DNA of 64,000 nt, from assembly GCA_002435785.1 (NCBI GenBank), contig DIUC01000047.1, positions 1 through 64,000 of the forward strand. Direction: 5' to 3'. This DNA comes from Saprospiraceae bacterium UBA6168. Lineage in GTDB: Bacteria; Bacteroidota; Bacteroidia; Chitinophagales; Saprospiraceae. Each line of letters opens with the position of its first letter. Position 1 is the first letter of the stretch. This document shows, in pieces, positions 7,820 through 16,304 of this stretch. A program made the position numbers and the translations under genes. A model generated the notes under the pieces. The model was not told the DNA's origin, ran no database searches, and saw only the letters and a list, made by a program, of their open reading frames with translations.

Positions 7820-9118
7820 TTAGAGCCGCCAGTATCCAATGCCCGCCGCCGCAACTTTTTCGGGGTCAAGCATCGCTTTCAAGTCCATCAGTATCGGATT
7901 TTCCTTCATCATTGATTTGAAGGATTCGTAATCCAACTGCTTGTATTCATCGTGGTTCACCGCAAGGATGACCGCATCATAATCATTCGAGGGTTTGTCC
8001 ATCAAGGTAAGGCCGTATTCATGCGCAAACTCGTTTGGAGAGGCATGGGGGTCCACCATGTGGACGTTGATGGAGTATTGCATAAGCTCCCGCACCAAAT
8101 CTGATACCTTGGAATTGCGGATGTCCGACACGTTTTCCTTAAAGGTGACGCCCATGACCAAAACTTTGGCCTCGGTTGGGTTTTTGCGGAGCTTTATCAG
8201 TTTTTGAACCAACCGCTTGGCGATAAACCCGGGCATACCGTCATTGATGCGGCGGCCACTCAGTATGACCTGCGGCTCATAGCCCAATTGCCTTGCTTTG
8301 TGGACAAGATAGTATGGGTCAACGCCGATGCAATGGCCACCCACCAAGCCAGGCACGAATTTCAGGAAGTTCCATTTGGTGCCGGCAGCGTCCAAAACGG
8401 CCTTGGTGTCAATGCCCATCATGTCGAAGATGATGGAAAGCTCGTTCATCAAGGAAATGTTGATGTCACGCTGGGTGTTCTCGATGACCTTGGCCGCTTC
8501 TGCTACTTTAATGGTGGATGCTTTGTAAACACCCGCTTGAATCACTGCACTGTAAACCGCTGCGATTTCCTCCAAAGCTTCCGCATCATTTCCAGATACG
8601 ATTTTCAGGATTTTCTCAACGGTATGTTCTTTGTCACCGGGGTTGATTCGCTCAGGCGAGTAGCCCAGCTTGAAATCTATTCCCGACTTTAGGCCCGAAA
8701 GTTCTTGAAGGATGGGCACACAATCTTCCTCGGTACAGCCCGGGTAAACCGTGGATTCGTACACCACGTAGTCCCCCGCTTTCAGCACCTGCCCCACTGT
8801 TTTTGAGGCGCTCAGCACGGGCTTTAGGTCGGGTACGTTGGATTTGTCCACAGGGGTTGGCACGGCTACTACGAAGAAATGAGCCTCCTTTAGGTCTTCT
8901 ATTTTTGAGGTAAAGTAGATGTCTTTGTTCTCGAATGCTTCGGATTCAAGTTCCTTGGATGGGTCAACCCCGTTGCGCATCATGTCCACCCGGGCCTCGT
9001 TGATGTCGAAGCCGATTACGCTGAATTTTTTGGCAAATGCGAGCGCCAATGGAAGCCCCACGTACCCAAGCCCTATCAAGGCTATCTTTTTTTCTTTATT
9101 GATGAGTTCTTTGTACAT
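7820..9118 (-). CDS. tviB: Nucleotide-sugar 6-dehydrogenase, TviB/WbpO type
   Basis: This NAD-dependent enzyme oxidises C6 of a UDP-N-acetylhexosamine to the uronic acid, a precursor for capsule or O-antigen. The Rossmann loop IALIGLGYVGLPLA lies at residues 12-25. Family motifs VPTPVD, YESTVYPGCTEE, GYSPERINPGD and EAAKVIENTQRD follow, and the catalytic Cys is in GGHCIGVDPYYL (about residue 268). The overall sequence tracks the Vi-antigen TviB and Pseudomonas WbpO branch more closely than UDP-glucose dehydrogenase, so UDP-GlcNAc or UDP-GalNAc is the likely substrate. The 432-residue length is normal. It is followed at 3 bp by the antiterminator and preceded by the wHTH gene. Confidence 0.9.
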   Translation of the reverse strand: MYKELINKEKKIALIGLGYVGLPLALAFAKKFSVIGFDINEARVDMMRNGVDPSKELESEAFENKDIYFTSKIEDLKEAHFFVVAVPTPVDKSNVPDLKPVLSASKTVGQVLKAGDYVVYESTVYPGCTEEDCVPILQELSGLKSGIDFKLGYSPERINPGDKEHTVEKILKIVSGNDAEALEEIAAVYSAVIQAGVYKASTIKVAEAAKVIENTQRDINISLMNELSIIFDMMGIDTKAVLDAAGTKWNFLKFVPGLVGGHCIGVDPYYLVHKARQLGYEPQVILSGRRINDGMPGFIAKRLVQKLIKLRKNPTEAKVLVMGVTFKENVSDIRNSKVSDLVRELMQYSINVHMVDPHASPNEFAHEYGLTLMDKPSNDYDAVILAVNHDEYKQLDYESFKSMMKENPILMDLKAMLDPEKVAAAGIGYWRL

Positions 9119-9141
9119 CTAATTTTAGCTGGTTATTTTGT

Positions 9142-9158
9142 GAAACATTTAATGTTTC
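9142..9158. promoter_or_regulatory. Dyad gaaacatt-t-aatgtttc
   Basis: A perfect 8-bp inverted repeat with a single central base lies in the 49-bp gap between the wHTH regulator gene and the dehydrogenase gene. It could be an operator for the adjacent regulator or a small RNA hairpin; no further evidence is visible. Confidence 0.3.
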
Positions 9159-9167
9159 AAGGAAAAG

Positions 9168-9707
9168 CTATTCTTTTGACCAAAGCAGCAGGGATTCTGT
9201 TTCAAAGTTTGGATCCAACTTCATGCTGTAATCGAATTCCTCTGGTCCGTAAATCAGGTACCTAATTTTTCGTTTGATAAGGGCCTCCACCCGCTCAACC
9301 ACGCTCACCAAATAGGTCTTGTCTATATGGCCAATGAAAATCAGGTCAATAATGGGACTGTCGTTTCCTTTGGCAAACTCTCCTACCAAGAATACCTGCT
9401 CCACATCGCCCAGGCGCTCAATCACGCTGAGCACAACTTGGTCAAGCCCCAAGGTCTTCAACAAAATGGTATGGATTTCCCCAAAAAGTGGGTGCGAAGT
9501 GTTTGCCCGGAACATTTTTTTGTTCCCGTCCGTGAAGGAGGCCAACATTCCCGCTTCTTCCAGTCGGTTCAGTTCAAGGCGGATGGCGTTGGTGGATTCC
9601 CCAAACTCGGTCTCCAAGCTGCGCAGGTAGGCAGTGGTGTTGCTGTTCAAGAAGAACTTGAGCAACAGTTTGATTCGAGTTTTTGAAGAGATAAGAGTCT
9701 CTAGCAT
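9168..9707 (-). CDS. wHTH regulator fused to a degenerate nucleotidyltransferase-like domain
   Basis: The 179-residue protein has an ArsR-like winged helix at about residues 8-70 (SKTRIKLLLKFFLNSN, ESTNAIRLELNRLEEAGML) and then a nucleotidyltransferase-like fold. In the second domain the usual GS..DxD catalytic signature is replaced by GEFAKGNDSPIIDLIFIG, so only one Asp is recognisable and it is probably inactive. Similar wHTH-MNT proteins sit at the head of capsule loci in Bacteroidota. As the first gene of the minus-strand operon, a regulatory or sensory role in polysaccharide expression is a reasonable inference. It precedes the UDP-sugar dehydrogenase by 49 bp. Confidence 0.7.
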   Translation of the reverse strand: MLETLISSKTRIKLLLKFFLNSNTTAYLRSLETEFGESTNAIRLELNRLEEAGMLASFTDGNKKMFRANTSHPLFGEIHTILLKTLGLDQVVLSVIERLGDVEQVFLVGEFAKGNDSPIIDLIFIGHIDKTYLVSVVERVEALIKRKIRYLIYGPEEFDYSMKLDPNFETESLLLWSKE

Positions 9708-10148
9708 TGGGAGTAGTGTGAGTAGATTTATTACTCAATAAACCTACCGATTCAATGCAAATCTAAGCAGGACTTTGGAATTGGCAAGTTTTTTTTTCAA
9801 ATTTTTCTACATGCGGTCATTTTTTATAATTTTTCATTGAGTAAAAAAATACCAATTTCTTTGCGATGTGCAGAATAAAAATACGTAACCCGTTGAATGG
9901 GAGCAAAATCCAACCATTGAGCTTAGTGTTTCAACCTTTACCCCAATTTGAATCAACTTTACCAGCGTGTTCCAAGAAAAAAAATTAACCAGAACCTTTT
10001 TTGTAAGGTGTTGAATGTCAAATGATTAGAGCGCTTTAGCAATAGGCGTCTTGCTTTTCTTTGGCACAAAAAATGCAGGTTGGATTCGCAAACTATCACA
10101 CCACTCGCCATCAAGGCCCACTTGGGTATCAAAACTTTGTCCTTGTTG
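9708..10148. other. Divergent intergenic region between two polysaccharide operons
   Basis: About 440 bp, A/T-rich around 9780-9860, separates the leftward capsule operon from the rightward TolC-like operon and must hold both promoters. I could not identify a clear TAnnTTTG box; tttctttg near 9855 is the closest. No open frame with protein character is visible. Confidence 0.5.
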
Positions 10149-12260
10149 ATGGCTAATTCAAACATTTTAAAGCAAGTTTCGTCCATTGTAGGGGTGATCA
10201 CCCTGCTTTCGATGGTGCTGCCCGCTTGGGGGCAACCGACCCTTCGTGATTCCCTTTTTGAAGCCATAAAGGCTGAAGTGGAACCGATGGTATCGGCCAG
10301 CTTGTCGGGTATTGCCTATCAACCATCGGAATCCTATAATTTTTTTGTGCTTGATGCAGTCTTAAACCTTCGGGACGAATCCTTAGAGCGCATCAACAGG
10401 GATGCCATCCATGATTTGCGTATCCGGCAGGTAGAAAGGGATTGGGGATTGGTGGTGCGGACCCAAGTCAGCCACAATTTCAGCGACTTCAACATCGTCA
10501 ACGATGAGGTTGACGAGCAGGCATTTCCCACAAGATTAAGGCTGGGCCTTGACTTGGACTTGATGAAGGGCGGCTATTTTGCCCACAAGAATCAAGCAAA
10601 GCAGCTAAACAACCAAAAGGAGATGGAGTGGCTGGAGTTTGACAGCAGGCGCAACCAAGAGCGGTCGTTCTACCGCCAGAATGTGCTGGTTTACTTTTTC
10701 AACCAAGAGAAAATAAAAATACTCAACGAGCGAATGGGCATGTTGACCAAGCAATTGGACATGCTGTACGCCATTTACTACATCCGGGATATTTTGTTTG
10801 AAGAGGTCTTGTGGGTAAAAAGCAAATTGGAACAGGCACAGGTGGTGCTCAGAAATTACCAAGACTTCAATGCCACACTTGAATCCACCTTGAACTTACG
10901 GGAACTTTCCTCCAAGGTTGAAGTAACCAAACTTCCCCTAATGGACATTGACGCTCGGCGGTTGTTGAATGATACCATTTTTGACAGCAGGACCAATAGG
11001 CTGTTGGACTTGGAAAGCGTGAACAATGGTTTGAAAAACGCTTGGGTGAACGACGTCACGTTGAGGGTACAGGCAAACCAAAATCTTGCAATGGCCTCCG
11101 AAGGCAGGTTTGATCGGTTTTATCCGTCCGTCGGGTTGGTGGCTGCAGTTCCCGTTGAAACGCTTTTTGGGAACAGCGGTGACAGGGAACTCCACCTCGC
11201 CGAGAAAAATTACGAACAACGTTTTAGGGAGTACGAGCAGTTGGCCAACGCCACGGAAATACTCAATCTTGCTTCCGATTACCGATTAAAAATGAAATCC
11301 TATGTAGAGCTGCTCTACAAGAACATGCTTTTTGAAGAAAAGCTTCGTATCGAACTGCTGAACCGCACCCGGTTCACGGAGTATTACCAGCCTTTTGAAA
11401 TGTTGCGGCACTACGATGCACTGCATGAGATTCGGCTGGAACTGCTTGATACTAAGCAACAACTTTATTTGATTTTGTTGAAGATTTATGCACGGACGCC
11501 GCTGAAATCGCTACGGCCTTACTTGTATCCCGTTGCCTTGAACCAATATTTCGTGAAGTTGGCGGGTAGCCGTACCATCTTCATCAACAAAGCTGACTTC
11601 AGCCAATTTGACAGAAATTTTATTGACAACTATTTGAGGTTCAATGACTTCCAGTTTGCCATTCTGAGCGAGCCAATCGTGATTGACCTTAACGAACAAG
11701 TGCCCACCATCAATTTGCCCAAAGGTTCGGAGATTCGGTTTGTTCAAACGGTCCTTTGGCGCCCGTCCATGATTTACCCGGAAAAATCGGCGGCGGACCT
11801 TGTTGGTAAAATGAAAAAAAATGGGCTTGCAGGCTTTGTGCTTTACCTGCACGAATCGGACGTGAACGGATTGGGGTCTATTCGCTTATCGGAACTGACC
11901 CGGCAAATGACCGATTTTTTGGTTGAGGTTGACCGTGTGGAACCGCAAATGCCCGTTTTCTTGAGTGTGCCCGCCAGTTTTGATGTGAGCAATTTGGTGG
12001 GACTTGGCCCGTGGGTTGAGAAAATCGTCGTCCGGCTGGAAAAAGATTCGGATTTGGAACGGCTAAGGGCGCTCCCAACCCAAGTCCTGCCATTTCACAA
12101 GCTTCCAATATGTGTGGCGCTCGATGTCAACCGATTCGAAAATCGGCTGAAAATGGAGGCGTTCATTTCCCAAGTCGTAAAAAAATACCCAGTAGATGAC
12201 ATCATTTTCAATGATTTTCAAGCATTTGTAACGATGGATACTAAAATATTGTCGCAATAA
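10149..12260 (+). CDS. TolC-like outer-membrane protein with a C-terminal alpha/beta (TIM-barrel-like) domain
   Basis: Start at 10149 gives a signal peptide MANSNILKQV...LLSMVLPAWGQ; the frame extends to 10080 but the added residues would bury the signal. Residues about 30-470 are rich in long amphipathic helices with a repeated TolC-like arrangement (two halves, helices around 190-260 and 345-450), as expected for an outer-membrane export channel. The last ~220 residues are different: alternating strands and helices such as RTIFINKADFSQFD, NGLAGFVLYLHESDVNG, MPVFLSVPASFDV, VEKIVVRLE and VDDIIFNDFQ, which read as a beta/alpha barrel with no recognised catalytic motif. It is the first gene of a rightward cluster, 7 bp before an HlyD-like adaptor. 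The export role is inferred from fold and neighbours. Confidence 0.65.
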   Translation: MANSNILKQVSSIVGVITLLSMVLPAWGQPTLRDSLFEAIKAEVEPMVSASLSGIAYQPSESYNFFVLDAVLNLRDESLERINRDAIHDLRIRQVERDWGLVVRTQVSHNFSDFNIVNDEVDEQAFPTRLRLGLDLDLMKGGYFAHKNQAKQLNNQKEMEWLEFDSRRNQERSFYRQNVLVYFFNQEKIKILNERMGMLTKQLDMLYAIYYIRDILFEEVLWVKSKLEQAQVVLRNYQDFNATLESTLNLRELSSKVEVTKLPLMDIDARRLLNDTIFDSRTNRLLDLESVNNGLKNAWVNDVTLRVQANQNLAMASEGRFDRFYPSVGLVAAVPVETLFGNSGDRELHLAEKNYEQRFREYEQLANATEILNLASDYRLKMKSYVELLYKNMLFEEKLRIELLNRTRFTEYYQPFEMLRHYDALHEIRLELLDTKQQLYLILLKIYARTPLKSLRPYLYPVALNQYFVKLAGSRTIFINKADFSQFDRNFIDNYLRFNDFQFAILSEPIVIDLNEQVPTINLPKGSEIRFVQTVLWRPSMIYPEKSAADLVGKMKKNGLAGFVLYLHESDVNGLGSIRLSELTRQMTDFLVEVDRVEPQMPVFLSVPASFDVSNLVGLGPWVEKIVVRLEKDSDLERLRALPTQVLPFHKLPICVALDVNRFENRLKMEAFISQVVKKYPVDDIIFNDFQAFVTMDTKILSQ

Positions 12261-12267
12261 GGGGTGC

Positions 12268-13341
12268 ATGGGATTAAAAAACTTTCCCGGTTATCGGCCC
12301 CAAACCTCCATCCTTAAAACGGTGGATGAACCTAAATTGAAGAAACCCTTCAATTGGGACAGGGTGTTTTTTGTGGTTTTGTTGGCATTGGTCGCATTTT
12401 ATGGGGGCAGGCGCCTGTACCGTCATTTTGCGCTCATCCGGGTGAACGGGCAGGTAATTCTTGAAAAAATCTCCGTGAATTTCACGGATGACATCCGAAT
12501 CAAGAACATGGAGGTGGACGAGGGCGACCATGTAGCGGCTGGCGATACCTTGTTTAGTTATGTGCTGGAGTCAAACGAGGACTTGCCGGGAGCGAGGAGT
12601 TTTTCAAGGAGCAATGGAAACGACAATTGGTTTTTGCGGGAAAAGATGACTGTTTCACGGCAAATAGAAACCCGGGAAAGTGAAAAGTCGGGCATGAAAA
12701 CCTTGCTGGCATTGAAAAAAGAGGATTTGGAGCGGATGCGGCAGCGGGTGTATCTCGGCACGGAACAATCCAACAAAATAGACCCGATTAGGGCCAAGAT
12801 TCAGGAAATTGAAAACGAAATAGCCGCCATGACCAGTGAAATAGCCGTTTTGAAAGAATACAAGTACAAGCTTTCCATTCAGGAAAACCAAGCATTGGTT
12901 GATGAGGAGATTCGCATCGTCAACGAGATAGCCGCCAAGGCATCGTTCAACAAATTGGTGGTGGCCTACACCGCCCCAATTACGGGCCTGATAGGTCAAA
13001 TCGAAAAGGACGAGAACGAGGTGTGCTACAAAGGAGAAACCGTAATGACGATACATAAGTCAGGGGTCATCAAAGTCAAGGCATATTTCCCACTTGAGTA
13101 TGCTGAGGTGGTCAATATTGGCGACGAAGTCACCATCTATTTTGAGGACGGAAAGGAAAGTCAGGGCATCATCCAGAATTTTTACATTTCCACCTATCCG
13201 TTGCCACCTGAATTTCAAAAAAAGTACGAGCCAATTAGCCGCAGCATTGTCTCGGATGTGGTGCCCAAAAACCTGAACGATGGCTTGGGTTGGAATGGCT
13301 ATTACAAGATGAGCGTCCAAGTGGTCAAGCGCAGGTTCTGA
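12268..13341 (+). CDS. HlyD-like membrane-fusion (periplasmic adaptor) protein
   Basis: The 357-residue protein has a single N-terminal membrane segment (about residues 32-50), a lipoyl-like half motif (NGQVILEKISVNF...VDEGDHVAAGDTLF, about 70-105), a coiled coil (about 125-215) and a second lipoyl/beta-barrel part (TAPITGLIGQIEKDENEVCYKGETVM, then IKVKAYFPLEYAEVVNIGDEVTIYF). This is the HlyD/Alg44-type layout. It starts 7 bp after the TolC-like gene, indicating one transcription unit. No ABC or RND pump lies nearby; instead a GT2 polysaccharide synthase follows two genes on. The adaptor therefore probably bridges the synthase and the outer-membrane channel (inference). Confidence 0.82.
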   Translation: MGLKNFPGYRPQTSILKTVDEPKLKKPFNWDRVFFVVLLALVAFYGGRRLYRHFALIRVNGQVILEKISVNFTDDIRIKNMEVDEGDHVAAGDTLFSYVLESNEDLPGARSFSRSNGNDNWFLREKMTVSRQIETRESEKSGMKTLLALKKEDLERMRQRVYLGTEQSNKIDPIRAKIQEIENEIAAMTSEIAVLKEYKYKLSIQENQALVDEEIRIVNEIAAKASFNKLVVAYTAPITGLIGQIEKDENEVCYKGETVMTIHKSGVIKVKAYFPLEYAEVVNIGDEVTIYFEDGKESQGIIQNFYISTYPLPPEFQKKYEPISRSIVSDVVPKNLNDGLGWNGYYKMSVQVVKRRF

Positions 13342-13451
13342 AAACCACTGGTTTTTGGCACAAATAATGCCTTTGGTCTTAATCCTTCCCTCCTTTTTGC
13401 TTCCCCCCTTTTCGTTTAGGAACGTGCACAAGGCACTCACACACACAAACT

Positions 13452-14834
13452 ATGATGAATCAGGCTGCAAGGAAACTGAGTCTGGACAGGGTATTCGTGC
13501 AGGACGGCACGTCATTCGGCGTTGTTCGCCATAAGCGCCAAATTAACCTGTCCTATTTGCAAAGCGTAGATGCCATGATTATTCAGGCAGACACTGAAAT
13601 GGAGGCGATGGGCGTCATTCGGGAAATACGGCAATTGGCCAAAGCCGACGACTATCTCAAGCCCTTGTTTGTTCACCCTTTGCTGGCAAAAAACAGTAAG
13701 CTTGTTGGAGAAACGGATGGGGTGGCGGACCCAGATTTACTGGTTGAGGCTGCCATTAAGGCCAAGGAAATCTACCGCCAATTGAACAAGCTCCCAGCTC
13801 AACCAGGCAGCCACCAACATCCGGATGGCGAGCTGCTGGGAAAACTTTCACAGTTCCTTTTTACCCGGCAGCAATCATTGGAGCCGGTTCCGGATAGGTT
13901 CGCTAAGCTGCATTACCGGTTTCCTTTTTTGACCCATTTTTTTGAGGAAAACGGAGAGCAAAAATCACTTTCTGTCCTTAGGCTTGGCGAGAAACAGGGG
14001 TGGTTCAACAAGAAGACCATTGACAAATTGCACTTGTGCCCTGATTGCGAAAGCGCACATCACAACCTGAGGGCCACCTGTCCAAAATGTCGAAGTGTTG
14101 ACATCAAGGAGGAAGACCTTGTTCACCACTTTCCGTGTGCCCATATTGCCCCAATTTCAGATTTTGAGCGGGAGCGCCAAGATGGGCTTCACTGCCCAAA
14201 ATGCGACAAAACGCTGCGACACATTGGCAACGATTACGACAAGCCCTCTGCAATATTCAACTGCCACGATTGTCACCATACTTTCCAGCAGGCGGAGTAC
14301 CGTTCCCTTTGCATTGAGTGCCATGCGGAAGTTCCCATTGAAAAGCTGAAAGAAACGGACATTTGCCAATACGAACTGACTGCCAAAGGGCAAGCAGCGG
14401 TGCAAAATGGCGCACAGGTAAACCCAAGCCTTCTTGCATTGAAACCCGGATTGTCCGAACCGGGCGTTTTTGAGTTTGATGTTTTCAAGGTGCTGGTTCG
14501 CCAGGAAATGTTGCGGCAAAAAGGGCAGGAACACCCGACTGCTATGGTTGGTCAAGTGAAAATAGATGGTCTGCTGCTGCAAGAATATTCTACCGAAATG
14601 CAGGAAAGACTTTCGTCGGAAGTATGCAACATCATCAAAAGCTACCTAAAGCCAGCGGATGTTGTAAGTTCCAAAGGGGTCAAAATGTACTATTTTATGC
14701 TTTCGGAAACAGAGCAAAGAGCAGCCGCCAACATGAAGGAGGTACTGACTTATAACTTGAACAAGCTCATTTCCTGCAACCTCCACGACAAGCACGCCAA
14801 TGTGCAGGTTGACATGGAACCGTTGCTCAAATAG
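13452..14834 (+). CDS. Zinc-ribbon (TackOD1-like) protein with degenerate GGDEF-like C-terminus
   Basis: The 460-residue soluble protein has three parts. Residues 1-120 resemble a pseudo-receiver (SVDAMIIQADTEMEAMGVIREIR, KPLFVHPLL). Residues about 150-310 hold a TackOD1-like region with four to five cysteine pairs (CPDC, CPKC, CPKC, CHDC, CIEC) and neighbouring histidines that should bind several zinc ions. The last ~120 residues (EFDVFKVLVRQEMLRQKG, MVGQVKIDG, ...VVSSKGVKMYYFML) look like a GGDEF fold in which the GGDEF active site is lost. It may thus be a signal-receiving regulator of the synthase, possibly a cyclic-di-nucleotide sensor, filling the place of PilZ domains in alginate systems. 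That role is inference; domain names are from memory. Confidence 0.6.
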   Translation: MMNQAARKLSLDRVFVQDGTSFGVVRHKRQINLSYLQSVDAMIIQADTEMEAMGVIREIRQLAKADDYLKPLFVHPLLAKNSKLVGETDGVADPDLLVEAAIKAKEIYRQLNKLPAQPGSHQHPDGELLGKLSQFLFTRQQSLEPVPDRFAKLHYRFPFLTHFFEENGEQKSLSVLRLGEKQGWFNKKTIDKLHLCPDCESAHHNLRATCPKCRSVDIKEEDLVHHFPCAHIAPISDFERERQDGLHCPKCDKTLRHIGNDYDKPSAIFNCHDCHHTFQQAEYRSLCIECHAEVPIEKLKETDICQYELTAKGQAAVQNGAQVNPSLLALKPGLSEPGVFEFDVFKVLVRQEMLRQKGQEHPTAMVGQVKIDGLLLQEYSTEMQERLSSEVCNIIKSYLKPADVVSSKGVKMYYFMLSETEQRAAANMKEVLTYNLNKLISCNLHDKHANVQVDMEPLLK

Positions 14835-14895
14835 CTTCAAAAAAGAAATTCCTATCCCACCGTTTACAGAATGAATAAAGGTTTTAGGTAAAAAA

Positions 14896-14942
14896 TGGGT
14901 CAACCGACGGGAAGAGACGTTTGGTTGACCCCATCTTTTTTT
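14896..14942 (+). terminator. Strong hairpin with T-tract upstream of the GT2 gene
   Basis: gggtcaacc (14897-14905) pairs perfectly with ggttgaccc (14923-14931), and a run of eight T follows from 14935. This is a textbook intrinsic terminator between the zinc-ribbon gene and the GT2 synthase, so the synthase is either separately promoted or controlled by attenuation. Confidence 0.75.
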
Positions 14943-14979
14943 GACAGAACTGGTCTTATCACACACTGCTATTTCTCGG

Positions 14980-16281
14980 ATGTTCAACCTTGACGAATTC
15001 TTTGGCTATTGGTATTCCGTCGGAATCTGGAAGATTTCAAGGGTCTTCTGGTACTTTCTGTGTTTTGAGCTGGTACGGTACACGCTAATTGACACCTTTA
15101 TTCTCATTCATTACAAACTCACCGACAAGCAGCGCAAACGCCGCTGGGAAGCTGCCCGCCAAGCCCTATGGAACGAAATGCCCTTTGTCTCCATCATTGC
15201 GCCCGGCAAAAACGAGGGAAAACACATCTACAAGTTGGTAAAATCGCTCAACGAGCAGACCTATCGCAACGTCGAAATCATCATCGTGGACGATGGTTCG
15301 GACGACAAAACACCCATCATCGGTAGAAGCCTCGAAAAAGCGGGTATGATTGACCTTTTCCTCCGCAATGACGCACGTGGTGGAAAGGCTTCCGGGGCTA
15401 ACCTGGCCCTCCGGTATTGCAAGGGCAAGTACGTGCTCCACATGGATGCCGACTGCTCTTTTGATTTTCACGCAGTGGAAAACATCTTGGTCCCATTTTA
15501 CTTGGACAATAGAATTGCTGGGGTGGGGGGCAACGTGAAAATCCGGGAGGCGGACACGCTTGCCTCCAAACTGCAGGCCATAGAATACCTCAAAAGCATC
15601 TCCACGGGCAGGATTGTAACTTCCTACCTTGGCATTTATCGAATCATTTCGGGGGCTTTCGGCGCATTTGAGATAAATGCCCTGCGGCAAGTGGGTGGGT
15701 GGGACATCGGCCCCGGCCTCGACGGCGATATCACGGTGAAGCTCCGCAAATCTGGCCACAAGATTGTCTTTGAACCAAAAGCAGTCTGCCTGACCACTGG
15801 CCCCAAAACCTTTCAAGCACTTTGGAAACAGCGTTCCCGCTGGAGCCGCTCCATCGTCCGGTTTCGGGTGCGCAAGCATAGGGACGTGCTTATGCCGCAC
15901 AAAGGTTTCAATTGGAGCAACTTCTTCAGTTTTGTTGAAAACATCTTTTACAGCCTCTACTTAGATTTCAAGTGGATAGTGTATTTTTTTGATGTGGCCA
16001 TCCATTACTCTCGATTCCTCGACCTGATACTCCCATTCAACATGCTTTTGCACGTAATCTCTGGCTACCTGCAAATGATGGTGATTTACTTCTTCAGCGA
16101 GCGCAGGAAGGAGGAACTTAAGCTCTGGCCTTATGTGCCGTTGATGGTGTTGTATTCCGGCTGGTTTCTTCGGGCATGCAACACGCTGGCCTACCTACGG
16201 GAATTCTTTTTCAAAACATCCTATAAAGACCCTTGGAACCCGCTCAAGTCCTCACAGCAGGCGCTCAAATACGGGTATTAG
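14980..16281 (+). CDS. Processive GT2 family polysaccharide synthase
   Basis: The 433-residue integral membrane glycosyltransferase starts at ATG 14980 (the frame opens with a TTG at 14941, inside the terminator T-tract). It has an N-terminal membrane segment (about 20-50), a GT-A domain with VDDGSDD (about 103), MDADCS (about 153), the acceptor-binding DGD (about 248) and QRSRW (about 289). This is the D, D, D, Q-x-x-R-W set of processive beta-glycan synthases such as PgaC, BcsA and Alg8. Three to four C-terminal membrane helices follow (LYLDFKWIVYFF, LDLILPFNMLLHVISGYL, WPYVPLMVLYSGWF). The product polymer cannot be deduced. With the TolC-like, HlyD-like and zinc-ribbon proteins it forms a candidate exopolysaccharide secretion machine. 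Confidence 0.85.
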   Translation: MFNLDEFFGYWYSVGIWKISRVFWYFLCFELVRYTLIDTFILIHYKLTDKQRKRRWEAARQALWNEMPFVSIIAPGKNEGKHIYKLVKSLNEQTYRNVEIIIVDDGSDDKTPIIGRSLEKAGMIDLFLRNDARGGKASGANLALRYCKGKYVLHMDADCSFDFHAVENILVPFYLDNRIAGVGGNVKIREADTLASKLQAIEYLKSISTGRIVTSYLGIYRIISGAFGAFEINALRQVGGWDIGPGLDGDITVKLRKSGHKIVFEPKAVCLTTGPKTFQALWKQRSRWSRSIVRFRVRKHRDVLMPHKGFNWSNFFSFVENIFYSLYLDFKWIVYFFDVAIHYSRFLDLILPFNMLLHVISGYLQMMVIYFFSERRKEELKLWPYVPLMVLYSGWFLRACNTLAYLREFFFKTSYKDPWNPLKSSQQALKYGY

Positions 16282-16304
16282 TGGTTAACCGGCGTTTTTA
16301 CCCG

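Noticed and set aside
10080..10148. Upstream start for the TolC-like protein
   Set aside because: It would place 23 residues before a normal signal peptide; ATG 10149 is better.
15166..15900. 244-residue minus-strand open frame within the GT2 gene
   Set aside because: It lies wholly inside a gene with clear catalytic motifs; the translation has no domain character.
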